NCBI GenBank assembly: GCA_020161615.1
Contig: JAIUPD010000007.1
Location: 1-64,000, forward strand
Direction: 5' to 3'
Length of the DNA stretch: 64,000 nucleotides
From: Pseudomonadota bacterium
GTDB lineage: Bacteria; Pseudomonadota; Alphaproteobacteria; Rhodobacterales; Rhodobacteraceae
Both the position numbers and the translations under genes were made by a program. Within the stretch, counting starts at the first letter, position 1. Every line of letters begins with the position of its first letter. The notes below the pieces were generated by a model. That model saw nothing but the letters and a program-made list of their open reading frames with translations. It did no database searches and was not told the DNA's origin. Shown here piece after piece: positions 10,525-18,609 of this stretch.

Positions 10525-11664
10525 TCACTTGCCGGCCGAGGGCTGCGCCGGGGCCGAGACGGCCGGGGCGGCGGGGAAGCTGTAGCTGCCCTGCCAGCTG
10601 CCATAATTCGACGATTGCACGCCGTTCTGGGCCGAGCCGCTATAGCTCTGCTCGCCCGGCAGGATCGTCACCTCGACGGGGCCGCTCTGGCCCGGCTGCA
10701 GGACGCCCGCATGCACGGCGGCGGTCGCCAGCGAGGAATCGTCGGTATAGGGGCCCGAGCCCCAGACCGAGCCCGCGGTCGAGCCGGTCAGCAGGAAGGT
10801 CAGCGTCTGGCCCACGCGGTCGCGGTAGCTGGTCAGGTTGCCCGGATCGGCCATCGCGGCGGGCGCGGCGGCGGGAAAGCTGTAGCTGCCCGACCAACTG
10901 CCGTAGTTCGACGATTGCACGCCGTTCTGGGTCGATCCGTTGTAGCTCTGCTGGCCCGGCAGGACGGTCACTTCGACCGGCGCGGTCTCGCCCGGGCGGA
11001 TGACCCCGGCATGGACGGCGGCTGCGGCGACCGAGGAATCGTCGGTATAGACGCCCGAGCCCCAGACCGAGCCGCTGGTCGAACCGGTGACGGTGAAGGT
11101 CAGCGTCTGGCCGACCTGGCCGCGATAGGTGGTCATGTTGCCGGGCGCGGGCGGATAGCCGGGCGCGGTGCCCGCCCCACCGCCGCCGCTGACCGACAGG
11201 ATCAGCTGCGCCTGGCAGGTCGATTGGCCGAAGGTGCCGATCCAGATGTCATAGGCCCCGGCCGGGGCGCCGGGCAGGGTGATCGCCGGATTGAGGTTGC
11301 CGCCCTCGTCGTCGCTGAAATGCCAGGTGCCGGTGGCGTCGTTGATCAGAAGCACCGTGTCGCAGGCCGCCTCGACCCTGAGGGTCAGGTCCTGACGGGC
11401 GCTGTTGTCGGTGAAGCTGAAATCGAAATCCGGCTGGGTGATGACATAGCCATGCCCGGGCATCGGGCAGCCCGCCAGATCGACATTGCCGCCCGCGATC
11501 ACGCCCACGGCCTGCGGTCGGCCGAGGTCCTGCGCGGAATAGCTGATGGGCGTGCCGGTCAGGCTCCAGTCCGGGCAAGCCAGCGCGGCCGAGGCGCCGA
11601 AACCGGCGGAAAGGGTCACCAGCCCGAAGGCCAGCGGGCGGAGGGAAAGGGAAGGCAGGGTCAT
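10525..11664 (-). CDS. Secreted protein: one PPC-like domain plus two LCCL domains
   Basis: The 379-residue product has a Sec signal (about 1–29, ending SAALA before CPDW). A Cys-rich beta domain follows (about 30–165), with four Cys, WHFSDDEGGNLNP and YDIWIGTFGQSTC; it resembles bacterial pre-peptidase C-terminal domains. Two LCCL domains (about 175–272 and 277–370) each carry GSVWGSG, YTDDSS, AAVHAGV, VLPG, NGVQSSNYGSW and SYSF. The two LCCL copies are nearly identical even at DNA level, suggesting a recent tandem duplication. It lies 100 bp downstream of a larger protein of the same architecture. The role is unknown; extracellular or periplasmic adhesion or glycan binding is an inference. 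Confidence 0.85.
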   Translation of the reverse strand: MTLPSLSLRPLAFGLVTLSAGFGASAALACPDWSLTGTPISYSAQDLGRPQAVGVIAGGNVDLAGCPMPGHGYVITQPDFDFSFTDNSARQDLTLRVEAACDTVLLINDATGTWHFSDDEGGNLNPAITLPGAPAGAYDIWIGTFGQSTCQAQLILSVSGGGGAGTAPGYPPAPGNMTTYRGQVGQTLTFTVTGSTSGSVWGSGVYTDDSSVAAAAVHAGVIRPGETAPVEVTVLPGQQSYNGSTQNGVQSSNYGSWSGSYSFPAAAPAAMADPGNLTSYRDRVGQTLTFLLTGSTAGSVWGSGPYTDDSSLATAAVHAGVLQPGQSGPVEVTILPGEQSYSGSAQNGVQSSNYGSWQGSYSFPAAPAVSAPAQPSAGK

Positions 11665-11721
11665 GGGGTCTCTCTATGCGGGGGCGGCCGCGCTGTGCGG
11701 CCGTCCGGTTGCGGTTAGTCG

Positions 11722-11754
11722 CGGGTCCCGGCCGAAGGGTTCAACCGGGACCCG
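11722..11754 (-). terminator. 10-bp hairpin downstream of the 989-aa LCCL protein gene
   Basis: Perfect arms CGGGTCCCGG and CCGGGACCCG with a 13-nt loop lie just beyond the stop of the larger LCCL gene and before the start region of the 379-aa one. There is no T-run, so termination is uncertain; it could instead attenuate read-through into the downstream gene. Confidence 0.4.
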
Positions 11755-11763
11755 GGCTGCGTG

Positions 11764-14733
11764 TCACTTGCCGGGCGCGGGCGGCGCGGCGGGCTGGGTC
11801 TCGAAGCGGTAGCTGCCGCTCCATTGCCCGTAGCTCGCGCTCTGCACGCCGTTGCGGGTGCTGCCGGCATAGGATTGCTGGCCCGGCAGCACCGTCACGG
11901 CGACGATCGCCGTCTGGCCGACCTGCACCAGGCCCGCATGTACCGCGGCTCGCGCCAGGCGCGAATCGTCGGTATAGACGTCCGAGCCCCAGACCGAGCC
12001 CGAGCCGGCGCCCGTCACCTCGAAATGCAGCGTCGTGCCGGTCTGGCCGCGATAGGCGGTCATGTTGCCGGGATCGGGCAGCACCTCGACCGGGGCGCCG
12101 CCGCTGGCGGGGGTGCAGACCACATCGGCCAGTGCGCCGCAGCCGTTCTGCTGGGTGCAGAGCTGCATGCCCCCCAGCACCAACGTTCGGCTTGCCGGAA
12201 CCTGCCGCCAGAAGGCCGCGGTGCCATGACCTTGCCGCTGGCAGAACGCGTCGGCCGCGGGCTGGCCGCAATCCGTCGCATAGGTCCGGCACCAGTCGAC
12301 CCGCTCGCCGTTGACCATGGGTTGCGGATACGAGATCCCCTGCGGGCGCGGCTGGGCCGAGGCGAAGGTCTCGGCCGTGAAAGTGGCCTCGCAGGTGGCG
12401 GTGCCATAGGTCCCGGCCCAGACGCTGTAGGTGCCGGTCGGCGCATTCTCCAACCTCAGGCGCGAGTTCAGACCGTCGGCATCGTCGTTGAAACTCCAGC
12501 TTCCGTCCGGCCCATGGACCAGCAGAACCGGGTCGCAGGCCGCCTCGACGCGAAATTCCAGCGCGTGATCGGGCAGGTTGCCGGTCAGCGTCAGCGAGAA
12601 ATCCGGCTGCTGCACGACATTGCCGTAGACATCGAGTCCCGGGCAATCGCGCAGGCCCAGATTGCCGCCGGCGACGACCGGGAAGCTCTGCGCCGACCAC
12701 AGGCCCTGCGCGTCATAGCTGAGCGCGGTGCCGGTCAGACCCGGATCGGGGCAGGCGCCGGGCTTGTAGGGTGCGGGCGGCGGCGCCGGGGGCGTGGGCG
12801 GCGCGGGCGCATAGCTTTGCAGCGACAGGGTCGCCGCGCAGGTCTGCGGCCCATAGGTGCCGACCCAGATGTCATAGGCCCCCGGCCGGGCGGCGGCGAT
12901 CCGCAGGGCCGAGTTCAGCCCGTTGGCGTCGTCGTTGAAGGAATATTGCCCGTCCGGCCCATAGATCAGCAGCACCGGATCGCAGGTTCCGTCGACGCGG
13001 AATTCCACGTCGCTATCGCCCGCGTTCTGGGTCAGCGTCAGGGTGAAATCGGGCCGCTCGGCGACCCGACCATGCCCGGGCGCCGTGGCGCAGGCCGACA
13101 GGTCGGCCGGGCCGCCCGCCGTTACCGGCATGGATTGCGCGGTCTGCAACTGCGCGGCGCCGTAGATCAGCGAAGTGCCGTTCAGCGAGGGATTCGGGCA
13201 GAGCACCGGCAACGGCTGCGGCTGGGGTTGCGGTTGCGGCTGAGGCAGGGGTTGCGGCACGATGGGGCTCAGGGCCGTGGCCCGCAGCGTCGCCTGGCAG
13301 GTCTGCGCGCCGAAGGTGCCGACCCAGATGTCATAATGCCCGGTCTGCGCCCCGGGGAACCGCAGCTCGGGGTCCAGCCCGTTGGTGTCGTCGTTGAAGG
13401 CATATTGCCCGTTCGGCCCCCGCACCAGCAGAACGGTGTCGCAATTGCCGTCCACGCCCAGCCGGAGCGTGGTGTTCAGCGCGTTCTGCGTCAGATTCAG
13501 GGTGAAGTCGGGGTTCGGGGCGACATGGCCGTGGCCCGGGACCTGGGCGCAATTGGCCAGATCCGCCGCCCCGCCCGCCACCACGCCATGGTCGCGCGGC
13601 GACAGAAGCTGCGCCGCCGAATAGCTCAGCAGCTGGCCGTTGGCGGCCGGGTTGGGGCAGAGCAGGATCTGCGGCGGCTGCGGGATTTGCGGCGGTTGCA
13701 GGACCGGGCCGCCCACCGTCTCCAGCCGCAGCGTCGCGGGGCAGGTCTGGGCGCCGTAGGTGCCGACCCAGATGTCGTACTCCCCGGTCGCGGCCGAACT
13801 CAGCCGCAGGCGCGAGTTGAGACCGTCGGCATCGTCGTTGAAATGCCATTGCCCGTCCGGCGAGCGGACCAGCAGCACGGGATCGCAGGTGCCGTCCGCA
13901 CGGATTTCCAGATCGTAATTCGGCAGGTTCTGCGTCAGGCTCAGCGTGAAATCGGCCCTCAGCGCCACATGGCCATGCCCGGGGACCGAGGCGCAGGCGT
14001 CAAGGTCGACAGGGCCGCCCGCGGTCACGCCATGGCTGCGGGCTTGGCGGAGTTGCTGGGCGGCGTAGCTCAGTGGCTGGCCGTTCAGCCCCGGATTAGG
14101 GCAGGCGACCAGCTGCGGCAATTGCGGGATCTGCGGGGTCAGCTGCGGCAGTTGCGGCAATTGCGGGATCTGGGGGGACAGTTGCGGCACCTGGGGCAGC
14201 TGCGGGATCAGCTGCGGCTGCGGCGCCGCCCCCCCGCCCGAGGTCCGCATCTGCAGCGTCGCGGCGCAGGTGCCCGCGCCGAAGGTGCCGACCCAGATGT
14301 CGTATTCGCCGACCGCCGCGGCCGGGATCACCACCCGCGGATCGGTGCCGATGGCATCGTCGTTGAAGGACCAGCGCCCGTCCGGCCCGTTGACCAGCAA
14401 CACCGTGTCGCAGGCGCCATCCACCCGCAGCTCAAGGTCGTAGCCCGGGTTGTTGCGGGCAAAGGTCAGGGTGAAATCGGGGCGGCTGACGACCCTGCCG
14501 TTGCCGGGAATGCCGGGGCAGGTGCCGAGGTTGACGTTGCCGCCTGCGGTGACGCTCTCGCTCTGGCCCTGCAGCAATTGCGCGCCGTTGTAGCGGATCA
14601 TCTGCCCGTTCTGGCCCGGATTGGGGCAGGCGAGGGCACTGGTGGCAAAGGTTGCGGCCATCAGGCCAAGGGTTCCCGCGCAAATCGCGCGCAAGCGCCG
14701 CCCGCCGGGCCGGCATCCAGGGAGAGGGAGCAT
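11764..14733 (-). CDS. Large secreted repeat protein: five PPC-like domains, Cys-rich module, LCCL domain
   Basis: A 989-residue product. The frame is open far upstream, but the start MLPLPGCRPGGRRLR is set by a strong AGGAGG site and an immediate signal peptide ending ATSALA before CPNPG. Five repeats of about 130 residues begin near 36, 210, 358, 511 and 658. Each has four Cys, PGHG, CDxVLL, FNDD and YDIWVGTYG. They are joined by Pro/Gln linkers (PQLPQ- and PQPQ-type). A Cys-rich module follows (about 812–885, DWCRTYATDCGQPAADAFC), then one LCCL domain (about 890–985). It probably forms an operon with the 379-aa gene. Function is unknown; an elongated secreted adhesin-like protein is an inference. 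Confidence 0.82.
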   Translation of the reverse strand: MLPLPGCRPGGRRLRAICAGTLGLMAATFATSALACPNPGQNGQMIRYNGAQLLQGQSESVTAGGNVNLGTCPGIPGNGRVVSRPDFTLTFARNNPGYDLELRVDGACDTVLLVNGPDGRWSFNDDAIGTDPRVVIPAAAVGEYDIWVGTFGAGTCAATLQMRTSGGGAAPQPQLIPQLPQVPQLSPQIPQLPQLPQLTPQIPQLPQLVACPNPGLNGQPLSYAAQQLRQARSHGVTAGGPVDLDACASVPGHGHVALRADFTLSLTQNLPNYDLEIRADGTCDPVLLVRSPDGQWHFNDDADGLNSRLRLSSAATGEYDIWVGTYGAQTCPATLRLETVGGPVLQPPQIPQPPQILLCPNPAANGQLLSYSAAQLLSPRDHGVVAGGAADLANCAQVPGHGHVAPNPDFTLNLTQNALNTTLRLGVDGNCDTVLLVRGPNGQYAFNDDTNGLDPELRFPGAQTGHYDIWVGTFGAQTCQATLRATALSPIVPQPLPQPQPQPQPQPLPVLCPNPSLNGTSLIYGAAQLQTAQSMPVTAGGPADLSACATAPGHGRVAERPDFTLTLTQNAGDSDVEFRVDGTCDPVLLIYGPDGQYSFNDDANGLNSALRIAAARPGAYDIWVGTYGPQTCAATLSLQSYAPAPPTPPAPPPAPYKPGACPDPGLTGTALSYDAQGLWSAQSFPVVAGGNLGLRDCPGLDVYGNVVQQPDFSLTLTGNLPDHALEFRVEAACDPVLLVHGPDGSWSFNDDADGLNSRLRLENAPTGTYSVWAGTYGTATCEATFTAETFASAQPRPQGISYPQPMVNGERVDWCRTYATDCGQPAADAFCQRQGHGTAAFWRQVPASRTLVLGGMQLCTQQNGCGALADVVCTPASGGAPVEVLPDPGNMTAYRGQTGTTLHFEVTGAGSGSVWGSDVYTDDSRLARAAVHAGLVQVGQTAIVAVTVLPGQQSYAGSTRNGVQSASYGQWSGSYRFETQPAAPPAPGK

Positions 14734-14891
14734 CGCGTCCTCCTGTATTGAATGGTCCGGTGCCGGGGCCCCGGGAAAAATCGACGTCTGGAAAACGCGG
14801 GAATGCTGCGCCCCTCGCGGCCTTAAATCAAGGCATATGCGTGTGAAGAGGCCCGCCTGGCGCCCCGGGTGGGCAGGCGCCCTGGGCGGAC

Positions 14892-15821
14892 CTAATCGCC
14901 CCTGAGCAGGATCAGCAGCGCGGTGACGATCAGCGCCACCCCCGGCAGCACGATCCAGCCCGGCACGCCATGACCCAGCGCCAGCTCCCACAGGATGATC
15001 CAGACGGGCGTGGCATAGGTATAGGCCATGACCTTCGACGCGGGCAGGCGCTGGGCGGCGAATTGCATGGCCGAGGCGGCGAAGGCGGTGGCGAAGACCG
15101 CCAGATAGGCCAGCGTCACCCAGACCCGGAGGGGCAGGGCGGCCCAGTCGGTGGTCAGAACCTCGTCCCAACCCCAGGCCAGGAACAGCACAAAACCCGA
15201 GGCGGTGACCAGCGCCGCGGTAACGAGCGCGCTCTCGCCCCGGTTCAGAAGGCGCAGCATCGGCGCATAGATCGCGTGCAACACGCAGCCGAGGAAATAG
15301 ATCGCCTCGCCCGGCCCGATCTCGAGCCGCAGCAAGGCGCCCGGATCGCCGCGGAAGATCACCCAGACCGCCCCCGCCGCGCCCACCGCCAGCGGCGCCG
15401 CCACCGCCGCCCGCAGCCGCTGGCCCAGCATCGGCCAGGCCAGCGCCGCGGTCATCAGCGGGGTCAGGGTAAAGACCGCGCCGGCGGCCAGCGGATGCGC
15501 GGTTTTCAACCCCTCGAACATCAGGACGAAATAGCCGCCGTAAAGCAATGCCAGCACCAGATAGCGCCAGGGCGCTGCCAGATCGGCCCGGGCAAAGCCG
15601 CGTCGCCCGGCCCGTCCGGCCGCCGGCAGAAACGCCACCAGCAGCGCCAGCACCAGCGCCGCGCAGAGGAAGCGCACCGCGGTCAGCGGCACGGGGCCGA
15701 TGTCATTGGCAACCAGGGCGCCCAGGCTGAACGAGCCCGAGACGGCAGCCGAGAAGCCCAGCATCGCCGCATGGCCCCGCAGCGCCTGGGCCCGGCCCCG
15801 CATGGCGGTGCCCGAGGTCAT
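14892..15821 (-). CDS. EamA/DMT-family transporter
   Basis: A 309-residue integral membrane protein with about ten hydrophobic segments in two EamA halves, the layout of drug/metabolite exporters. Recognisable pieces are VPLTAVRFLCAALVLALLVA, LYGGYFVLMFEGLKTAHPLA and, in the second half, KVMAYTYATPVWIILWE. The ATG overlaps the stop of the upstream LysR gene by four bases (ATGA), so regulator and transporter form one transcript. The frame stays open through the LysR gene, but that part is out-of-frame nonsense. Substrate is unknown; amino-acid or metabolite efflux is typical. Confidence 0.9.
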   Translation of the reverse strand: MTSGTAMRGRAQALRGHAAMLGFSAAVSGSFSLGALVANDIGPVPLTAVRFLCAALVLALLVAFLPAAGRAGRRGFARADLAAPWRYLVLALLYGGYFVLMFEGLKTAHPLAAGAVFTLTPLMTAALAWPMLGQRLRAAVAAPLAVGAAGAVWVIFRGDPGALLRLEIGPGEAIYFLGCVLHAIYAPMLRLLNRGESALVTAALVTASGFVLFLAWGWDEVLTTDWAALPLRVWVTLAYLAVFATAFAASAMQFAAQRLPASKVMAYTYATPVWIILWELALGHGVPGWIVLPGVALIVTALLILLRGD

Positions 15822-16687
15822 TGACGCAGCATATCCTTGATGATCGTGACCGCCGCCTGCACCTTGGCGGTGCGGTGCAGATCGACATGGGTCACCAGCC
15901 AGATGGTGAATTCCCATTCCGGGCGGCTGGGCATCACCTCGACCAGATCGGTCGCCTCGCTCTCGCCATACCAGAAGCCCAGTCCCAACCCGTCGGCCAC
16001 CGCCGCGCGCCGCGCCGCCGCCTCGTTCGAGCGGAAGACGATGCGCGGCAGGGGTTTCTGCCGCAAAAGCCATTGCTCGAAAGGTGCCCGCGCATCCTCC
16101 AGATCCTCGATGACGAACAGGTGGTTGGCCAGATCGGCATCGTCGCGGGGAGCGCCGTGGCGGGCGATGTAATCGGGGCTGGCGTAGAGCGAGACGGGGC
16201 AGCGCAGCAGGGGCTGGACCACGTTGTCGGGCTCGGTCGGGCGGCTGCCCGCGCGGACCGCCAGATGCGCCTCGCCATATTCCAGCCGGACCACGCGGCG
16301 CTCGGTCTGCAGGCTGAGCGACAGGTCGGGATAGCGCGCGCCGAGCTCGATCAGCGCCGGGCGCAGCAGGGGCACGAGGCCGGGCAGGGTTGTGATCACC
16401 AGATCGCCCTCGATGCCGCTGCCCGCGCCGGTCAGACGCGTCCCCAACTGGGCGAATTGCTCTTCGGTGACACGGCCGACCTGGGCCAGGGCGGTGCCCG
16501 CTTCGGTCGGGGTATAGCCCCGGGCATGGCGCTGGAACAGCTTGACGCCCAGCCGTGTCTCCAGCGCGTCGATATGGCGGATGACGGTCGCGTGGTGGAC
16601 GCCCAACGCCTCGGCCGCGCCGCTGACCGTGCCCGCGCGGGCCACATGCCAGGCGGTGCGGATCTCGTCCCAGGATTCGATGGCCAT
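15818..16687 (-). CDS. LysR-family transcriptional regulator
   Basis: The 289-residue product has an N-terminal winged HTH (about 5–62: WHVARAGTVSGAAEALGVHH, ATVIRHIDALE, LGVKLFQRHARGYTPTEAG) and a C-terminal periplasmic-binding-like effector domain (about 90–285). The start MAIESWDE is standard. It is co-transcribed with the overlapping DMT transporter gene, so the transporter is its probable target; LysR regulators more often lie divergent to their target. The effector is unknown. Confidence 0.92.
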   Translation of the reverse strand: MAIESWDEIRTAWHVARAGTVSGAAEALGVHHATVIRHIDALETRLGVKLFQRHARGYTPTEAGTALAQVGRVTEEQFAQLGTRLTGAGSGIEGDLVITTLPGLVPLLRPALIELGARYPDLSLSLQTERRVVRLEYGEAHLAVRAGSRPTEPDNVVQPLLRCPVSLYASPDYIARHGAPRDDADLANHLFVIEDLEDARAPFEQWLLRQKPLPRIVFRSNEAAARRAAVADGLGLGFWYGESEATDLVEVMPSRPEWEFTIWLVTHVDLHRTAKVQAAVTIIKDMLRQ

Positions 16688-16821
16688 CTGTGCGTATCCT
16701 CAGCCCCGAGCGCATTCTGTGTATTTGGGCAGGGCGGTGCAAGGCGGATTTCGGCCGGAATGCTTGACGCCGCAACGCAGAAGTCCTTTGATCCGCGCAT
16801 CTTGCCGGAAGGAGGATCGCC

Positions 16822-17430
16822 ATGCAGGCCCCCGATCACGCCCTGATCGTCATCGATGTCCAGAACGATTTCTGCCCCGGTGGCGCGCTGGCGGTGGCCG
16901 AGGGCGACGCCGTGGTCGCGCCGATCAACGCCCTGCTCGGGGATTTTGCGGTGCGGGTGGTGACCCAGGACTGGCACCCGGCGGACCATGCGTCCTTCGC
17001 CGACAATCACCCCGGCGCCGCGCCCTTTTCGGTGACCGAGATGCCCTATGGTCCGCAGGTCCTGTGGCCCCGGCATTGCGTGCAGGGCACGGCGGGGGCG
17101 GATTTTCATCCCGGGCTGCGCACCGATCCCGCCGATCTGGTGATCCGCAAGGGCTTTCGCGCCTCGATCGACAGCTATTCGGCGTTCTTCGAGAATGACC
17201 GCGCCACGCCGACCGGGCTGGAGGGCTATCTGCGCAGCCGCGGCGTGACGACGCTGACGCTGGCGGGCCTCGCCACCGATTTCTGCGTCGCCTATTCGGC
17301 GCTGGACGCGGCGCGGCTGGGGTTTGGCGTGACCGTCCGCCTCGACGCCTGCCGGGCCATCGACCTCGACGGCTCGCTGGCGGCGGCGCTGGAGCAGATG
17401 CGGGCGGCGGGGGTTTCGCTGCAGGGGTGA
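16822..17430 (+). CDS. pncA: Nicotinamidase
   Basis: PncA hydrolyses nicotinamide to nicotinate in NAD salvage. The 202-residue isochorismatase-fold product has the triad Asp12 (VIDVQNDFCPGG), Lys110 (VIRKGF) and Cys155 (ATDFCVAY). It also has the metal-binding DWHPADHASFADNH stretch characteristic of nicotinamidases. A strong GGAAGGAGG site precedes the ATG. It is divergent from the LysR gene. A composite repeat follows the stop directly. Confidence 0.95.
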   Translation: MQAPDHALIVIDVQNDFCPGGALAVAEGDAVVAPINALLGDFAVRVVTQDWHPADHASFADNHPGAAPFSVTEMPYGPQVLWPRHCVQGTAGADFHPGLRTDPADLVIRKGFRASIDSYSAFFENDRATPTGLEGYLRSRGVTTLTLAGLATDFCVAYSALDAARLGFGVTVRLDACRAIDLDGSLAAALEQMRAAGVSLQG

Positions 17431-17550
17431 GCGGTTTCGCCCTCGGTTCCTCGGGCGACCAAGGCGGGGGGCCAGCCCCCCGCTCACCCCGCTCAACGGG
17501 GTTTTCCACCCCCTTGAGAGACCCCCGAGGATATTTAGCGAACAAAGATC
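17431..17550 (+). repeat. Composite 3'-end repeat, copy 4 (downstream of pncA)
   Basis: This is the clearest complete copy. Immediately after the pncA stop it reads GCGGTTTCGCCCTCGG with TTCCTCGGGCGACC, then GGGGGGCCAGCCCCCC. A hairpin with CTCAACGGGG/CCCCCTTGAG arms follows, then ACCCCCGAGGATATTTAGCG and AACAAAGATC. It lies between the convergent genes pncA and the moeB/thiF-like gene. Confidence 0.85.
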
Positions 17551-17562
17551 AAAAGGGGCGGC

Positions 17563-18609
17563 TCAGGCCTTGTGGCAGACCGGGCAGTCGGAGCGGGGTT
17601 TGATCGTGATGCGGCGGGTTTCAGCGTAGAGCCCGTCATAGATCAGCATCGCGCCCCGCAGTGGCTCGCCGGCTCCGGTCAGCAGTTTCACCGCCTCCAT
17701 CGCCATCATCGAGCCCATGACACCGGGCAGGGGGGCGATCACCCCGGCCTCGGCGCAGCTGGGCACCAGCCCCGGCGCCGGGCGCGTCGGGAAGACGCAT
17801 TCGAAACAGGGCCCTCCGCGCGCCGGGTCATAGAGGGCGATCTGGCCCTCCCATTGGGTGATCGCGGCGGCGATCAGCGGTTTGCCGGTCTTCACCGCCA
17901 CCCGGTTCGCCATGTAGCGGGTGTCGAAATTGTCGGTGCCGTCGAGGATCAGGTCATACTCGGGGAAGAGCGTTGCGGCGTCTTCCTCGGTCAGGCGGCG
18001 GTGATAGGGTTTCACGGTGATGAAGGGATTGAGCGCCTCCATCTGCTCCTGCGCCGAGAAGACCTTGGGCATGCCGACGGTGCGGTCGTTGTGGATGATC
18101 TGCCGTTGCAGGTTCGAGGATTCAACCCCGTCGTCGTCGATCACGCCGATGGTGCCGACCCCCGCCGCCGCCAGATAGAGCAGCAGCGGCGAGCCGAGGC
18201 CCCCGGCGCCGATCACCAGCACCTTCGCCTCCTTCAGCTTGCGCTGGCCGGGGCCGCCCACCTCGCGCAGCATCAGGTGGCGGGCGTAGCGGTTGAGCTC
18301 GGCTTCGGAGAAGAGCGGTTTCTTGACCTCGGGCATGGTCTGGGCCTCGTGCTGGCGCGCGCGTCGGCGCAGGGCCTGCAAGATCGCCCGGTAGGCCCAG
18401 ACGGCAAGGGCCAGGATCGCCAGCAACAGCCAGGGCCGCACGTCGCCGCCGGTGCCCTGGCGGAACGGATGCCCGACAGGGAGTGCCAGATGCGCCCCGA
18501 CCATCGCTGCCCAGAGCGCCGCCAGGAACGCCAGCCGCGCCTTCAGCGCCACGCCGAAGACCCAGCCCAGCGTGAACAGCACCCCGGCCAGGATCAGGAC
18601 GACCAGCAT
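17563..18609 (-). CDS. MoeB/ThiF-type sulfur-carrier adenylyltransferase with N-terminal membrane segments
   Basis: E1-like enzymes of this family adenylate the C-terminus of MoaD or ThiS for molybdopterin or thiamine synthesis. Residues about 92–348 form the ThiF domain: NRYARHLMLREVGGPGQRKL, VLVIGAGGLGSP, DDDGVESSNLQRQ, DGTDNFDTRY, and the two zinc pairs CFEC and CPVC. Residues 1–85 are an extra region with three hydrophobic segments, so the enzyme is probably membrane-tethered; E. coli MoeB and ThiF lack this. The start is supported by the ATGA overlap with dut. MoeB and ThiF cannot be separated from sequence. Confidence 0.88.
   Translation of the reverse strand: MLVVLILAGVLFTLGWVFGVALKARLAFLAALWAAMVGAHLALPVGHPFRQGTGGDVRPWLLLAILALAVWAYRAILQALRRRARQHEAQTMPEVKKPLFSEAELNRYARHLMLREVGGPGQRKLKEAKVLVIGAGGLGSPLLLYLAAAGVGTIGVIDDDGVESSNLQRQIIHNDRTVGMPKVFSAQEQMEALNPFITVKPYHRRLTEEDAATLFPEYDLILDGTDNFDTRYMANRVAVKTGKPLIAAAITQWEGQIALYDPARGGPCFECVFPTRPAPGLVPSCAEAGVIAPLPGVMGSMMAMEAVKLLTGAGEPLRGAMLIYDGLYAETRRITIKPRSDCPVCHKA

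Noticed and set aside
14734..15171. N-terminal extension of the 989-aa LCCL protein
   Set aside because: The extension is antisense to nothing functional and Arg/Gly-rich. A strong AGGAGG site and a signal peptide define the start at 14733.
14892..16823. A single 643-codon frame joining LysR-region sequence to the DMT transporter
   Set aside because: The first half is an out-of-frame reading of the LysR gene. The true DMT start overlaps the LysR stop with ATGA.
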